DNA from: Latrodectus hesperus | Lineage: Eukaryota; Arthropoda; Arachnida; Araneae; Theridiidae | Direction of reading: 5' to 3' | Assembly: GCA_037975125.1 (NCBI GenBank) | Contig: CM075855.1 | Coordinates: 82,087,085 to 82,151,084, forward strand | Length of the DNA stretch: 64,000 nucleotides | In this document: positions 17,510 through 29,751 of the stretch, one piece after another | Layout of the letters: every line of letters starts with the position of its first letter | How positions within the stretch are numbered: position 1 is the stretch's first letter | The notes under the pieces: generated by a model | Told to the model about the DNA's origin: nothing | What the model saw: the letters and a program-made list of their open reading frames with translations, nothing else | Database searches by the model: none | Program-made: the position numbers and the translations under genes

Positions 17510-20500
17510 CAGTGTTTCTCAACCGCCGGTCCGCGGACCGGTACCGGTCCGCGAAATATCCAGCTTTTATAGGCCGACCATCGATATAGTACCTACATTA
17601 CAATAATAATAGTTTACTAGTTTAAAAAATAATTATAATCTTTGATGAAAAATACAACAAACTGGCAACTATGTACCTAAACGCGTTTCATAAATTGCCG
17701 TACCACCAGCGTTGCCAGTCTATTATAATTATAATAGATCTATTATTATTCAGCAGTCCTTTTACGTTGTTACATTACTCACCAAATCTGTTACTATTTT
17801 GAGTTTTTATGAAATTTACAAAATTACTCTTTACCTAAATTTAAAAAAACATACTGCCGGTACCTCGGCACTCTTTTTTACTATTCTATGAAATCTATTA
17901 CATTTTGAACTGTCTACTTATTCCTTTTAATCAAATTGTTCTGGCAACACTGCTGAGAACACCAGTTAGGGTGCGCCTGTCTGCCTTTGTGCCTTGCGTA
18001 TCCCTGATTACTTGAACGCTGACTATCGCAGTATCGCAGTGTTCAAGGCGTCTGGCGCCTTGATTACGTTTTGTTTTTGATTTTGATTATTCTGCACACT
18101 TGGGCAATTCTTGAAAACTATTTATCAGCGTAAGTTTTTAATAACTTCTGAATTTAATATTATGCTATAACTACTATTTCTATAACTTTAGGTATATAAA
18201 ATCAATAATAACCAGAATGAGTAAGAAAGAAACGAAACGCACATTACTAAATTTCGTGCAAAGAAAGGATTTTCAAAAACCAAGTGCGTCGTCCGCCCCT
18301 TCGAATACAGATGAAAGTGAATATAGTCCACAATCTTCCAAAAAAAGAAAAGGCTTTGTAAGGCACTACATCGCAGATTATTTGAAATATGGTTTTATCC
18401 CCTGGCCTCAATCAGAAGAAAATTGTCCAAAACCTGAATGTGTTGTTTGTAGAGATGTTCTCTCCAATGAAAGCATGAAACCTTCCAAGCTCATGCGGCA
18501 TTTACAAACGAAGCACCCACAACTGGAAAGCAAACCTCTGGACTTTTTCAGGAGAAAAAGTTTGGAGATGAAAATTCAAAAGAATGCTTTTAAAAAATGT
18601 TTCTCGGTTAATAAATTGCTTTTAAAAGCATCGTATCTAGTTGCTCTGCGTATTGCCAAATCTAAAAAACCATACTCAGTTGCTGAAAATCTTGTCAAAC
18701 CGTGTTTGATTGACGTGTGTTCTGAAGTGTTGAACCAATCTGCTGCAGATAAAATGAAAGCTTTGCCTCTGTCCAATCATACTATTGGACGAAGAATATG
18801 TGAGTTATCATACGACATAGAAAGTCAACTACTCCAAGATTTACGTAAATCGAAATGGTTTGCTGTCCAAATGGATGAGTCAATTGACGTCTCAAATAAT
18901 GCCATATTATTATGTTATGTTCGTTACATTGACTATGTAACCAATGATATTAGAGAAAAATTGATGTGCTGTATCGAACTACCATCCCAAACAACAAGTG
19001 CTGAAATATTTAAGGCAGTTAATGATTATATTGAAACTAACTCCATTGACTGGAAAAAATGCATTGGTTTGTGTACTGATGGCGCTGCTGCTATGACTGG
19101 AAGACATACAGGTGTTGTAAAGAGAATAAAAGACGTAGCATCAGAAGGATTAGTAGTCACACACTGCATTATTCATCGCGAACATTTAGCAGCAAAGAAA
19201 TTGTCCCCACAACTGAATGACATTCTTCTGGAATTGGTATAAATTGTAAATTTTATCAGAAGTAACGCCCTTAATTCAATATTGTTTACAACTTTATGTC
19301 AAGAAATGGGATCAAATCATGCACAACTATTGTTACACGCCGAAGTACGCTGGCTATCCAGAGGAAAAGTCCTTAAGCGGTTGTATGAATTAAGAAATGA
19401 GGTACAATTGTTTTTAAATAAAAAGGGATCATTCTTGAGCAGACATTTTCAGAACAAAGAATGGGTAGCCTTGCTTTCGCACCTATCAGACATATTTTCA
19501 CTGGTAAATGAACTAAATTTAAGTCTTCAAGGTAAAACTAATACCGTTTTCAACTTCTGCAATAAGATTGATGCTTTCAAAAAGAAATTGAAACTCTGGT
19601 ATAAACGTGCGGAAGAAAACACTTTTGATATGTTTGCTTCTTTCTTTGATTACATTAATACTAATGACATGGATCAGAAGAGCGTTATCAGCGTTATTTT
19701 GGAGCATTTAAAAGAACTATCAATAGCTTTTGATCAGTATCATCCCCCAGAAGAAGATGTACGTTCAGGTAATCTGTGGATAATCAATCCATTTATTGAT
19801 AATAATGATAACAATCTCACTACAGTTCAAGAAACAGAACTTATTGAACTGTCTTCAGATCTAGGACTTAAATCACAGTTTAAATTAATAAATATATATC
19901 AATTCTGCATAAAGACTGTAACAGAATACCCCAATCTTCATGCAAAGGCGTTGAAGATTTTATTGCCTTTTTCCTTAACTTATTTGTGTGAAACTACATT
20001 TTCAGCTATGACTGTTATTAAGACGAAACATAGAAATCAACTTGCTCTTGCACCTGCTTTACGTATTGCTGTAACTGGTTTAAAGCCTAGGATTGACAGT
20101 TTATTCAGCAACAAAGACCAGCAGCAATCTCATTAATTTTAGTTTTTATATATTCTTTATTTTGGTAAATTATTTTTTGCTTATTTGGTATCTACTTACG
20201 TTGTTCACATTTCGATTCATTGTTGTTTTGGCTAATATATTAATTAAAAAAAAATAAATATATAATTCACGTTGGAATTTTCTTGGAGTTTTAATTAAGT
20301 TTTGGAGCTTTTATTCTCGATGCAATATTATATAAGCAAGTTGAATATACAAATGTAAATTATAACAAACAAAATGCTTTAAAAATTATGTATGTCTTCA
20401 TGATTTATCTTTGTGAAAAATAGTACATTGGGTCAAATTATTAAAATTACCGGTCCGCGCGAACGTGCCGAAATATTTTACCGGTCCTTGGAGTAAATTC

Positions 20501-20515
20501 AGTTGAGAAACACTG
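17510..20515 (+). mobile_element. hAT transposon, nearly intact, 3.0 kb
   Basis: Both termini are present. The 14-bp inverted repeat CAGTGTTTCTCAAC is at 17510..17523, and its exact complement is at 20502..20515. They are flanked by a perfect 8-bp target duplication, GCTTAAAG, at 17502..17509 and 20516..20523. GC-rich subterminal motifs of the type ACCGGTCC recur at both ends (17526..17553; 20449..20460; 20480..20490) and are probable transposase-binding sites. Inside is a single-exon transposase gene with one stop codon. The termini and the 8-bp duplication place it in the hAT superfamily. The perfect duplication implies recent insertion. Confidence 0.92.
18217..20136 (+). pseudogene. hAT transposase (ZBED/Charlie-like), one in-frame stop
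   Basis: The frame has 640 codons. An N-terminal BED zinc finger shows Cys75, Cys78, His95 and His100 (CVVC ... LMRHLQTKH). The RNase H-like core has the first catalytic Asp at 220 (MDESID), the second at 288 (CTDGAAAMTG) and the CxxH motif Cys317/His320. The C-terminal hAT dimerisation region is present (LPFSLTYLCETTFSAM). The only lesion is TAA at 19240..19242, where the related reading would be Lys before IVNFIRSNALNS; the frame continues unchanged to the natural stop at 20134..20136. A second open frame therefore starts at 19282. The enzyme would cut and paste the surrounding element. As sequenced, only a 341-residue fragment lacking the C-terminal domain could be made, unless the stop is read through or is a sequencing or allelic variant. 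Confidence 0.9.
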
Positions 20516-20523
20516 GCTTAAAG

Positions 20524-21040
20524 CATCTATAAAATCAGAAGAGAGCGTTTCCTCAACGACACGATTTATTGATATTATCATGGATAATGTCAATAATGGT
20601 CTCAAGAAGTCATCACCTGCAATTGTTTACGAGTGTAATTCAGTCACCAACTCAACCGCTTACGTTCAACAGCACACCTGACATCATTTCTTATTCTATG
20701 CGGAAATAAATAAATGTAACTTTTGAAAAGTTAAACTGTATCTAACTCTAATTGTGGCTCTATCACATTGTACTAAAAACTTCATCTTATTTCACTTATT
20801 TTCTTAATTTTTTTCCTGGTATATTTTATTTATTTGCAAAATATAATGAACTGCATAAGAAAAATCTAATTCATTCCTTGTAGTTATACCTGTGTGAATT
20901 GATGCAAAATATTGAGTTACTAGAAGTTCTTACTTCAATACAAAAACGCCTTATGAATAGTGTACAGATAAATAATCAGAATTACAATAATAACCCATTT
21001 TGGATCAATTACAACGGCTTCCACCAATAAGCGTTTGTCT
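20524..21040. other. Spacer between hAT element and LINE
   Basis: The target-site DNA of the hAT insertion continues here. No gene recognised. The LINE 5' boundary is not sharp, and some of this may be its 5' UTR. Confidence 0.35.
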
Positions 21041-21201
21041 ACAGCCAGTAATTGAGGGGTAAGTACTCCCAGACGGGATATTGTCTAATTTCTTATTGTA
21101 GTTTGAATGGCAGTGATAATATTGTATGTATTAAAAATAAGTGTGTTGGTGACTTAACTGGAGTTGTTAACAGTAATTCTTAAGATAATGCGAATAGCTG
21201 T

Positions 21202-22865
21202 GTGTCAGATAATACTATGAATAATAATATCCCTAAAAGCAAACAATCAACTAAGAAGCCAAAAATTACAAAATCTTTCAACTTAACTATGCACCTTTTG
21301 ATGCAGCTAAATAACGAAATACTCTACTCAACCAATAGAAAAATTAGTAATTATTCCTCTGCCTCAGTTGAAGTTGATTCTATTAAAATTAGTAATGAAA
21401 ATGCCTATAATGATTCTAGAAATAATTTTCTAGTTAATACTGTGTCAATAACTAATAAGGATGTTTGTAATACTGGTATCAATTATGTGAAAATGTTGTA
21501 TTTAATAACACTAACGCTGATTGTGATATTGATGTTGATTATGATAATAATGTTGATTGTATTAATAATGTTTTTTGTGATATGTAAAACACCCAACTAA
21601 GAAACATTGCTGCTAATGATTGCCCCCTGTATGTACAAATGAACAAGTGCTAATTAAAGATATTAACCTGCCCGGTACTAGTACCGGAATTTGTAGACTA
21701 AATAGGCACCCTTACTAAAAGAGGTAAACATTCAGATTCCGATGACAAAGGTTTCGTAAAACCAAAGAAAACCGTCCGTATTAAGCAGCGTACTCAGCCT
21801 AAATTAATTGAAATTAACAATATATTTGCAGCCCTGCAACATAGTTTGATAAACAAACCGCTAACATTAAAGTAAACAATAATGAAAATATTGTTTCAGA
21901 TAAAAATAAAAATCCCCCCAATTCTAAGTTAAATTTGAAACTGATTTTAATGAAAGCTTCAACAATCTCAAAAACAATTTCGATAAAAAACAAACAGCAA
22001 AACTTAGCGAAAAATACTTAAAAGTTTTCCCGTTTTCTCTGGAAACCTACCGACTAATTAACAGGTACCTCACGGACAACAGAATAGAATGCCTGATCAT
22101 TAAAGGTGACACGGAAAACCTAAAACGGAGTTATAAAAGGTATCCCCACTCCACCCTTCCTGAGTTAATCCAAATGTATCTAGAATTTAGATGCTTCGAA
22201 GTGTCAAGCTTAGCAGTAATAAAAAGGTAGAGGAAATTTGAACCACTCGCGTGCTTTCTGATAATATTCAACTCCAATGGTATAGCTCCAAAAATATTCG
22301 AATTAGCGGAACTACTAAACCTAATTTGTAACGACTGAAAAGTATGTCAATAAAACACTTATATAGTGCTTCAATTTCCAGGGCTTCGGCCATAATTCAG
22401 AAGCCTGCTTTTTGAAGCCTGAATCTGTTAAATGTGGAGCTCAATATATGTCTAGGAAATTTCCACATCAGGAAATGGAAACACTCAGGTGTTTCAACAA
22501 CGGACAAAACCATACGGCATCATACGGAGGCTGCCCAGTCAATCCAGCTAACAAAAACAAAAAAACCACTCAGGTCACAAATAACAAAACGAACTTCACC
22601 AGAATAGGCACTTCTTATGCTAGAATAGCTGACCAAAGTTCGAACCCTCCCAGATACCAAAAACAATCTCCAATTCTGACCTAAGAAATGTGGAAAACTT
22701 TAAAGCAACTATTAAACTATTCAAGGAACTAAGTATAATCTTTAAAGCTAATCTCACTTTATTAAAAGCTGTCCCACTACTAGAAAAAGCAATATTCCTA
22801 TCCGATAAAATGAACATAATATTTATAACCTTTACCGTAGAAGATAAGAATGGTAATGATAACTA
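21202..22865 (+). pseudogene. LINE ORF1 (PRE_C2HC/zinc-knuckle gag-like protein)
   Basis: The remains are spread over several frames. An Asn/Ser-rich N-terminal part (21202..21600) leads, after frameshifts, to KRGKHSDSDDKGF near 21715 and PKLIEINNIFAAL near 21800, a pattern typical of Jockey-type ORF1 linkers. A PRE_C2HC-like region follows at about 22000..22330 (FPFSLETYRLINRYLTDNR). Degraded CCHC knuckles come next: PGFGHNSEACF near 22380, and RCFNNGQNHTASYGGC near 22485, in which the second Cys has become Asn. The protein would bind LINE RNA. The Ile/Leu/Met-rich end of the first frame is a frameshift product, not a membrane segment. Confidence 0.65.
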
Positions 22866-22884
22866 AAAAAACATAGCTAACCTA

Positions 22885-24525
22885 AGATTTATGTAATGAA
22901 ATACCAACGGCATTCCTAAAACACAAACAGAATTTAAAAATTTTTATCACGGAAAATAACCAAAATATAATACTACTGCAGAAGACCCACCTATCCAAAA
23001 AACTAAAATTTAAAGTACAAAACTATGAAGTTTATAGAAATGATCACAGCTCAGGTGAATCCAGAAATGACACTACCATTCTAATAAAAACAAAATTATC
23101 TCACTCCCACATTCTTACCCCGTGACTATATTTCGTCGAAGCCACAATAGTTAAACTGCACGAGCCTGACAACAATGATATTGTGTTGGCTCTCCTATAA
23201 ATACCCCTACTAGAAGTATATCACTAATAATTGATTTTGAAACTATTGTTTCTGTATAGCACACAACTTATTTATTACTGGTGATTTCAATGTTAAGTAT
23301 TAATTGCAATTGCGTTTAACAAAATATTAATGGACTTCAACTAAACAATTTCAAAGAGAACACTGAACTTTTCGCTATTGCATCCGCCAAAGCCTACCCA
23401 CTGCGGCAGATCACATGGCAACTACATTGACCTTCTCATGTCCAGAGGTGTCCCCGTACCCATAGACATACGCACAGTTGAGGAGTTACCTTCTGACCAC
23501 TACTTTGTCATAGTATCCTGTGGACCCACACAGATACTAACACTAATCAAAATATCAAGCTTAGCATTAATTGGTAGAGATTCCAAAAACACATAAATTA
23601 TAAAATCCCCTTCTCTGAAATTAAAGAATCAACAGAAATGTAAATTTAATTACCAAAGCAATGAAGTCAGCCCTCGAAAATAGTCCAAATTCAAAAACAA
23701 ATGCTGCACCCGATTACTTGTCGGATAGAATTATTGATTTAATTAAAGAGCGAAATAGACTAAGGAAATTTTGCAACTGGTACAGAATCCACCAAATTAA
23801 ATGGCGCAGCTTGTCCTTATTTGGACCTTGCGCCATAAAACTCAACCAACCAACCAACCACCAAATTAAAACAAGAATCAATAGGGTAAAGGGATCATTC
23901 ATAAAGAAATCGTTGTGCATAACAATAACTCCTGGAACAGTTACTTAACAAACCTTAACGTAGAAGATGGCTAGTCATAAAAACATTAAACATCCCTGTA
24001 CTAACAGATTGGGCTACTAAGGCTTCGTCTGATGCAAATAAAGCAAATTTGTTAGCAAATTCATTCGAGAGCCAATTTCAGTTGAACAGTATTGGCAGCA
24101 TTGAAAATCCTGATACAGATAAAGAATTCATAATGAGAATTAATAACTATTTTTACAACATTCCAAATTCCCATCCAAATCATGAAATAAAGTTTGACCA
24201 AGCTACTGCAGCTAAGATTGAAGAAATAATTAAACTTAAATCCGAGAAAGGGCCCTGAATATGATACGATATCCTATAAAACGATGAGACAACTTCCAAT
24301 TATCGCCATCAGCCTTCTTACAACAATAATAAGCAAAATTATGAATTTTAACCGCTTTCCTCCTCAATGGAAAAAAAACAGTAATCATACTCATTAAAAA
24401 ACAATTGAGCAACCATAAATCACCCCGTAATTGCAGGCCCATCTCCCCGCTATCCACCCCATCATGGCAAAAATCACTGAAAAATTCATTCTTCGTAAGT
24501 TAAATAACTTCGTGACAACTCGCTC
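22885..24525 (+). pseudogene. LINE ORF2: endonuclease and partial reverse transcriptase
   Basis: The APE-type endonuclease is recognisable from NTNGIPKTQTEF (just after 22890; the expected Trp codon is TGA), LLQKTHLSKKLKF, ITGDFNV (near 23280) and a late DHYF motif (near 23500). After a linker (ERNRLRKF) come KSEKGP, then EYDTISYKTM in the next frame, then FPPQWKKN, which mark the start of RT. Reading frames change several times and the RT catalytic core is missing. It would have cut target DNA and reverse-transcribed LINE RNA. Confidence 0.75.
23802..23857 (+). mobile_element. 56-bp LINE 3'-tail insertion with 13-bp TSD
   Basis: The insert starts TGGCGCAG, reaches TTGCGCCATAAAA (so TGGCGCA and TGCGCCA can pair as a stem) and ends in (CAAC)n-like repeats. 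It is flanked by a perfect 13-bp duplication, CCACCAAATTAAA, at 23789..23801 and 23858..23870. Hairpin plus short-repeat tail plus target duplication is the signature of an extremely 5'-truncated LINE copy, or a SINE using the same tail. It interrupts the older LINE between the codons for RIHQIK and TRINRVK. Confidence 0.75.
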
Positions 24526-24526
24526 T

Positions 24527-24980
24527 ATCACATTGAAACGAAAATACAACTTGAATCAACTAAATTTTCTGGAATTTTACTTATATTAATGCAAAACATT
24601 TTTCTTTGAGATAGATATTTTTTTATGATTAGTATCTGTATCACATGAGCAGCCTTGGCGTGCAACAAGCTGTATAGCGAGATGATTATGCTACTACATT
24701 TTTTTAGCGGTCCGAAATCTTTCATTTTGAGAAGCAGAAACAGAACTCTTCAGAATAGATAGCAATATTTGGAGAAAAGGCTGATATCTATTCTATCAAG
24801 ATTGGTTATTTTTCTTGCAAAGCACAGACTTTCCACGCCTCTTTAATGAAATTATGTAATTACTTATTTAGTAACAATTATCAAACTGTTGTTCTAGGTT
24901 CCCTTCATTTTCGAGAAGCATTTACATAATATTCTTGAATTGCTAACACGATAGAAATATTTTAACATATTTAAAGGAAA
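24527..24980 (+). repeat. Dispersed repeat, copy 1
   Basis: Aligns with 40860..41340 in the same orientation. The best-conserved blocks are around TCTTGCAAAGCACAGA (24815; 41157) and TTTAATGAAATTAT (24842; 41190). Class unknown, with no coding capacity seen. Confidence 0.65.
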
Positions 24981-27900
24981 TTAATTTCATATTAATAATA
25001 ATGTGGTTTTTTAGATGAAAAAAAGTGCATAAACATATCATTAACGGGACAGTAATTTTTTTTTAAGTCTATAAAAAATTCTGAATCATTTTCTAAATTA
25101 TAAATATAAATAAAATTGTTTCTGTTCAACTAATAATAAATTGATTTTCATAGTTATAAAATTTTTAAAAATAAGATATTTATTTATAGTAAACAAACGA
25201 CCATGGCCCTTATACTTGGGTATATTTATACCTAAGTATTTAGGTTTTGGACAATTATTTCTATAATATTTTTGTAATATTCTTGCAATGTACAATTTTT
25301 AATATGTTTTTTAATAAATGTTTTGAATGTAACCAAATTTTACTGCTCTTTTTAAAATTTCAAAATTATAAACTACCAATTTTTAACAATTTGAATGTAC
25401 TATATAATCTAAATCTAGACAATAAGACGTGGCAAAGCATCAGGAGTTCAATCTCAACTAATAAGGTGGAATATCACTTCCATCCAGTTATACAATTAGT
25501 TTTAAATAAATTTGTTTTAGTCTGTCTATGTTCCAATTGATGCCTTTTATGACACTATGTGCAATTGTCGAGCAATGAAGTCGATATGATCGATATTTAG
25601 GAATATAGATGATTTAATACACAGCTATTAGTAATTGAATGATGTAAACTAACCGACACACACCTTTTCCACGAAAACTTTAAACATGTTACTCTAGGAC
25701 TTGATTAAATAATTACTAATTTCCATTGAAATTATTTCTAGAAAATATTAAAGTTTAGAGAATTGCATTTTGGCTAATATTAAGTTGATTTTCCCAATTA
25801 TGACTTGTAAAAATAGCATATTCATTTTTAAAAATAAATGACCACGCCCATTTTATAAACTAGCACATGCAAAACTACTGTTATCAAAAATATTACTAAA
25901 TTCTGACTTCAAATTGTGCTATATTTTTGCCACATAAATATTATTTAGTTTTTATTGTTTCTGTGATTATGTGCAATGCTAATTTTTTGACGACTTTTCC
26001 CAGCAATTTTTTTCCTTATTTCACAAATTGAATTCCTATTTTAATTTTTTACTTTGAATTTATTTTTGCTATTCTGCCTTAAGTCCTTTAAGTATTACTG
26101 CTTCATATATTTGCATAGAAATATTGTCTGAAATATTTCCTTTAATCATATATTGCAATTTGCATCATAATTCATCCAATCAGTTCAAGATCAGAAACCC
26201 GAAGTGTAGAACCAGGAAACGAAAACTTGCCTCGACTGATTCAGCTCGTAAAAGACAATTGAAATTAGCTGAGGAAGCTGAACCTAAGAATTGAAGGTTG
26301 ATAAGAAATTTTCTCCTCAAGAAATAAATGTGCCCGAGTCTGTCCATTTACCGAACAATATTCCAACAGCAAGTATGTTCTTATTAGTAAAAAATGCATT
26401 TCCAGACTTCTAAGGAATTTGTAACGCAGTAATTATGGTGCAGGTCTTTAGATGTATTTCTTCTTTAAAAAAACTTTTTTCAGGGAAATAGGAACTTTCC
26501 TATAGTCCTCATTATATATTTAATATATAATATATGTATACTGTAATTTTGGCTCAGTTTTTTCAAACTCAATTTGAAGAAGCTATTGTTTGATATTTAA
26601 ATTTGGCGAATATGTTGCTTGATTTTCCAATTTAATGTGACAGCATTTTTGTATTTTGGAAAAGGCTACGGAGCAATGGAGTCATTCCCTAGAATCTGGA
26701 TTGTGGAACCATGAATAAAAAATACATTTTCTAAATGGTTTTCTTAGAATATATTCTTAGAAAGCACATTTAGAACGAAATTCTAATTTAAATTCAAAGA
26801 ATTTATTGCCATAAATTACTTTCTAATTCATATTTTAACTGTAAATATAACATATTAAGCCCCAACATATGTGCTTAATATTTGTATCAAATTTCAAGAA
26901 AATTGGATAAAAATTTAATAAAATGGTTATGAAAGTTCATTGTCCTCATAATAAAGAAATAAAAGAAGACTTTCTTTTCTGGATATCATCCCAAGCTTAT
27001 ATATTAGTTTCATTTATATATACAATAAAACAAACTTGTATAATTTCTATGAACGACTTCAATTACATAAATTTAGTTAACTTTCTTTTAAAGTATATTT
27101 ATGCAGTTTAAATATATGTTCAATGATGCATTCTCATTCACTACATATAAGCTATTACATTACCTTTAATACACGACAAATAAAAATTAAGATCGTGAAT
27201 TTTGATTCTAAAAATAAGAATATTTCCTTTGACTTTCAATAATACAGTATTCGCTAAATACTTTTTTTTATGACTCAACGTTAACTATAAATAAGAATAC
27301 AATACTTCTTATATTAAAAAATTTATATAATATTAATAATTTTATTTTTTTTCCCTATTTACAATCAAAATTGATGTAACAATCAATCAATGATATTCAT
27401 TATTTAATAAAAAAAAACAATTTAGTTTATATACGTCCGTATCATGAAGCTAAATTTGTATGTGATGAAGCAGAGTGAGTATTTAAACCAGTGATATAGT
27501 TTCTTGTATATACTCATAACTTCCTTTGAAAGAAAATACTAATTTTAAAACTCTAATAATTTGTGACCAAAAGTAATCACATTAATGAGTACCCAAATTA
27601 TTTTGGTTTTAATCTAATTTTAAACCAACAATACAATAATAGACCGCTTTATTGTGTTGTTGCTTGAGGTGAGGTGTACGCTCCATCAGAGTAAAGCATA
27701 ATATGAAACGCATTAAACGAGGTTATCTCGTTATGTAAATAATGATGTTATTGTATGATGAGAATGGGTATAAAATTGGTCAGGTATTTTACCATTAAAT
27801 TAAATTTTTATGCTTTTTATAACAATAATACTAAAACTTATTTCTTAAAAATATAGAAACATTATAAGCGAATATACATATAAAAATAATGATTTTTTAA

Positions 27901-27984
27901 GTCAGTAGGTTTAAATTTCATATCAATTATTCTCTTCTGTATTTCTAATTTTTTGCCTTCTTATCAAAAATATATCTAATGTAA
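24981..27984. other. Repeat-derived DNA, no gene
   Basis: AT-rich. It includes an imperfect palindrome at about 25212..25237 (ACTTGGGTATA, then TACCTAAGT) and a dispersed-repeat fragment at 26780..26970 that is related to 12545..12720 and, in its last part, to 41380..41450. Small open frames here (25098..25540, 26923..27111) lack any domain. Confidence 0.45.
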
Positions 27985-29340
27985 TATGCGCTTTCCTTTT
28001 GCATTGTGTAAGGAGTTGCTGTGGTACGTGGATAAGGTATCCATAACACCCCATCTAGCTTTTGAACTCCGTTCAAAATTTGAGTCATTTTCAATAAATT
28101 CGCCCATAATTTCTATTATAGTGGTCAAACTGATTTTTAGAAACGCTATTGAGAGTTCTTTTTGATCTTCTTAAAATCACTACTTTCAATATTTTTCTGT
28201 TTCTCTAGGTCTGCTAATTCTTTGATCTTATTTTTAGAAAGACTTATTGCTGTTTCTTGCAGTATTACTTCAACATCTTCTACATTTAACTCATCTAAAC
28301 TGGTTTGTTTCGCTAATTCCACTATTTCATTCATATCAATAGAATGCCCTGTGTCACCATCATTACTTGGATCTGGCCAAATATTCTTTTCACCCCTTTC
28401 CAACATTTTTTCTCTTACCTCATTCCAAGAAAGGTTTATGTTTTCTACCACATTCATGATGTTGTAGTTTTTTCAAAACTCTCTTATTGATTGTTTGTCT
28501 TCTCTGTCTGTTTTTTTCGAACGTCTCTATAAATGTTCACCATAGGTAATAAGCCTTAAAATTTGATATAAAACCTTTGTCCATTAATTGTATTAGGGCA
28601 GTTGCGTTAGGCAGCAAGACCACTTAGACTGGAATGCAGGTTATTAAGTCAGATAAAATCGTTGCATGACTTGGAGCATTAACAATTAAAAGTGGAGCTT
28701 TTGATTCAAGTTTCTTAATTTCGCAATAGCGTTTAATAGACAGACAAAAATATTCAGTGAACCAATTCTGGAAAAAATTCCTAGTTATCCATGATTTTTT
28801 ATTAGACTCCCAAATTACAGATAAAGTTGATTTCTGTATTCCTTTCATCGCTCTCGGGTTTTTGGAATAATAAACAAATAGTGATTTTAATTTGAAATAT
28901 CCGCTTACATTACCACCCAGAAGAAGGGTAGGGTGATCTTTTGCAGCTCTAAATCCTGGTGCATGTTTTTTTTTTTCACTGGATAGAAATGTTCGATTAA
29001 TCATTTCTTTCCAAAACAAGCCTGTTTCATTAACATTAAAAACAAATGCTGGATAGTTGCCTTTTTCAATTATTGTTTTTAATGTCGTTGGAAATTCAGA
29101 CGCCTCTTTCGTATCACCATTCAAAGTTTTTCTTGTGTCACTCGCCTCAACCTGAATGTAATTAAAAATTCTTCTTCCTTTCTTAATTATAATAGATTGT
29201 TTTAATGGCATATTGTATTCATTTCCATCGTCAATCCATATAGAAAGTAGCTTTCCCATTTTCTCCAATGTATTAGTTCTAGAACGAGTACTTTTAGTTG
29301 CAGAGCTTGTCGTACCTGCAGTTGCCGTTGAGAGTATTTT
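27985..29340 (-). pseudogene. Tigger/pogo-type DDE transposase, decayed
   Basis: Read on the minus strand. A CENP-B/HTH-proximal part (LEKMGKLLSIWIDDGNEYNM, from 29280) is followed by the DDE_1 core (FPTTLKTIIEKGNYPAFVFN, APGFRAAKDHPTLLLGGNVS, ITRNFFQNWFTEYF). The 3' part resumes in another frame at 28457..28146 (INLSWNEVREKM), and a last piece near 28090..28010 reads FIENDSNFERSSKARWGVMD. Catalytic positions are destroyed: the usual NVDETGLFW reads NVNETGLFW (Asp to Asn), and the usual LLLDNAPGH reads LLIVNAPSH (Asp to Val). At least two frameshifts separate the pieces and the N-terminal DNA-binding half is missing. I did not locate terminal inverted repeats. Family membership is firm; the element is not functional. 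Confidence 0.82.
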
Positions 29341-29525
29341 TTCTTAATTCTTAACACATTAACTGTCAGTCTCTAGAGATGGGGTTGATAGTTATTGCCT
29401 TGACATCGAAGTAGATTGTACCCAGAAGCCAACATACTAATTATTGGAAATATGATTTAAAATAATTAATGAAATATGATTATTTTATATCTAAGTATTA
29501 TTTAAGCATTTCCATATGGAATTTC

Positions 29526-29605
29526 TTAACTACGCGCCAGCGCGTGATGGCACTGCACATCAATTTTTTTTCCGAAATGCCAGATTACGCGCTGGCGAGT
29601 GATTT
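29526..29605. repeat. GC-rich palindromic pair near piggyBac 3' end
   Basis: TTAA (29526..29529) is followed by CTACGCGCCAGCGCGTGATG, and a related block, TTACGCGCTGGCGAGTGAT, lies at about 29584..29602. The CGCGCCAGCGCG-type cores are self-complementary. Placed about 200 bp beyond the piggyBac transposase stop, and next to a TTAA, they could be the terminal or subterminal repeats of that element. No matching right end was found. Confidence 0.35.
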
Positions 29606-29751
29606 GATAAAGTGTATCAAAATAAGTAAAATAAATGACAGTATGCATTATTTTTATATAAATCTCTATTACAAACAAATATACATATTACAAATGAATT
29701 TATTACATGATAATTATGATGGTATTATTACAAAACTTACATTTTAGAGTG

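Larger units (their letters stand above)
21040..24525 (+). mobile_element. Jockey-like LINE, decayed and 3' truncated
   Basis: A non-LTR retrotransposon in sense orientation, with ORF1 (gag-like), an endonuclease and the beginning of reverse transcriptase. It breaks off inside the RT domain near 24525, before the catalytic YxDD-type motif. The 5' limit is approximate. Many stops and frameshifts show that it is long dead. It is interrupted at 23802..23857 by a small tail of another LINE. A different dispersed repeat begins at about 24530. Confidence 0.75.

Noticed and set aside
21202..21600. Small membrane protein with a hydrophobic C-terminus
   Set aside because: The hydrophobic stretch is a frameshifted reading of an Asn/Asp-rich part of a LINE ORF1.
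28162..28467. 101-codon plus-strand frame
   Set aside because: Antisense shadow of the Tigger transposase 3' part.
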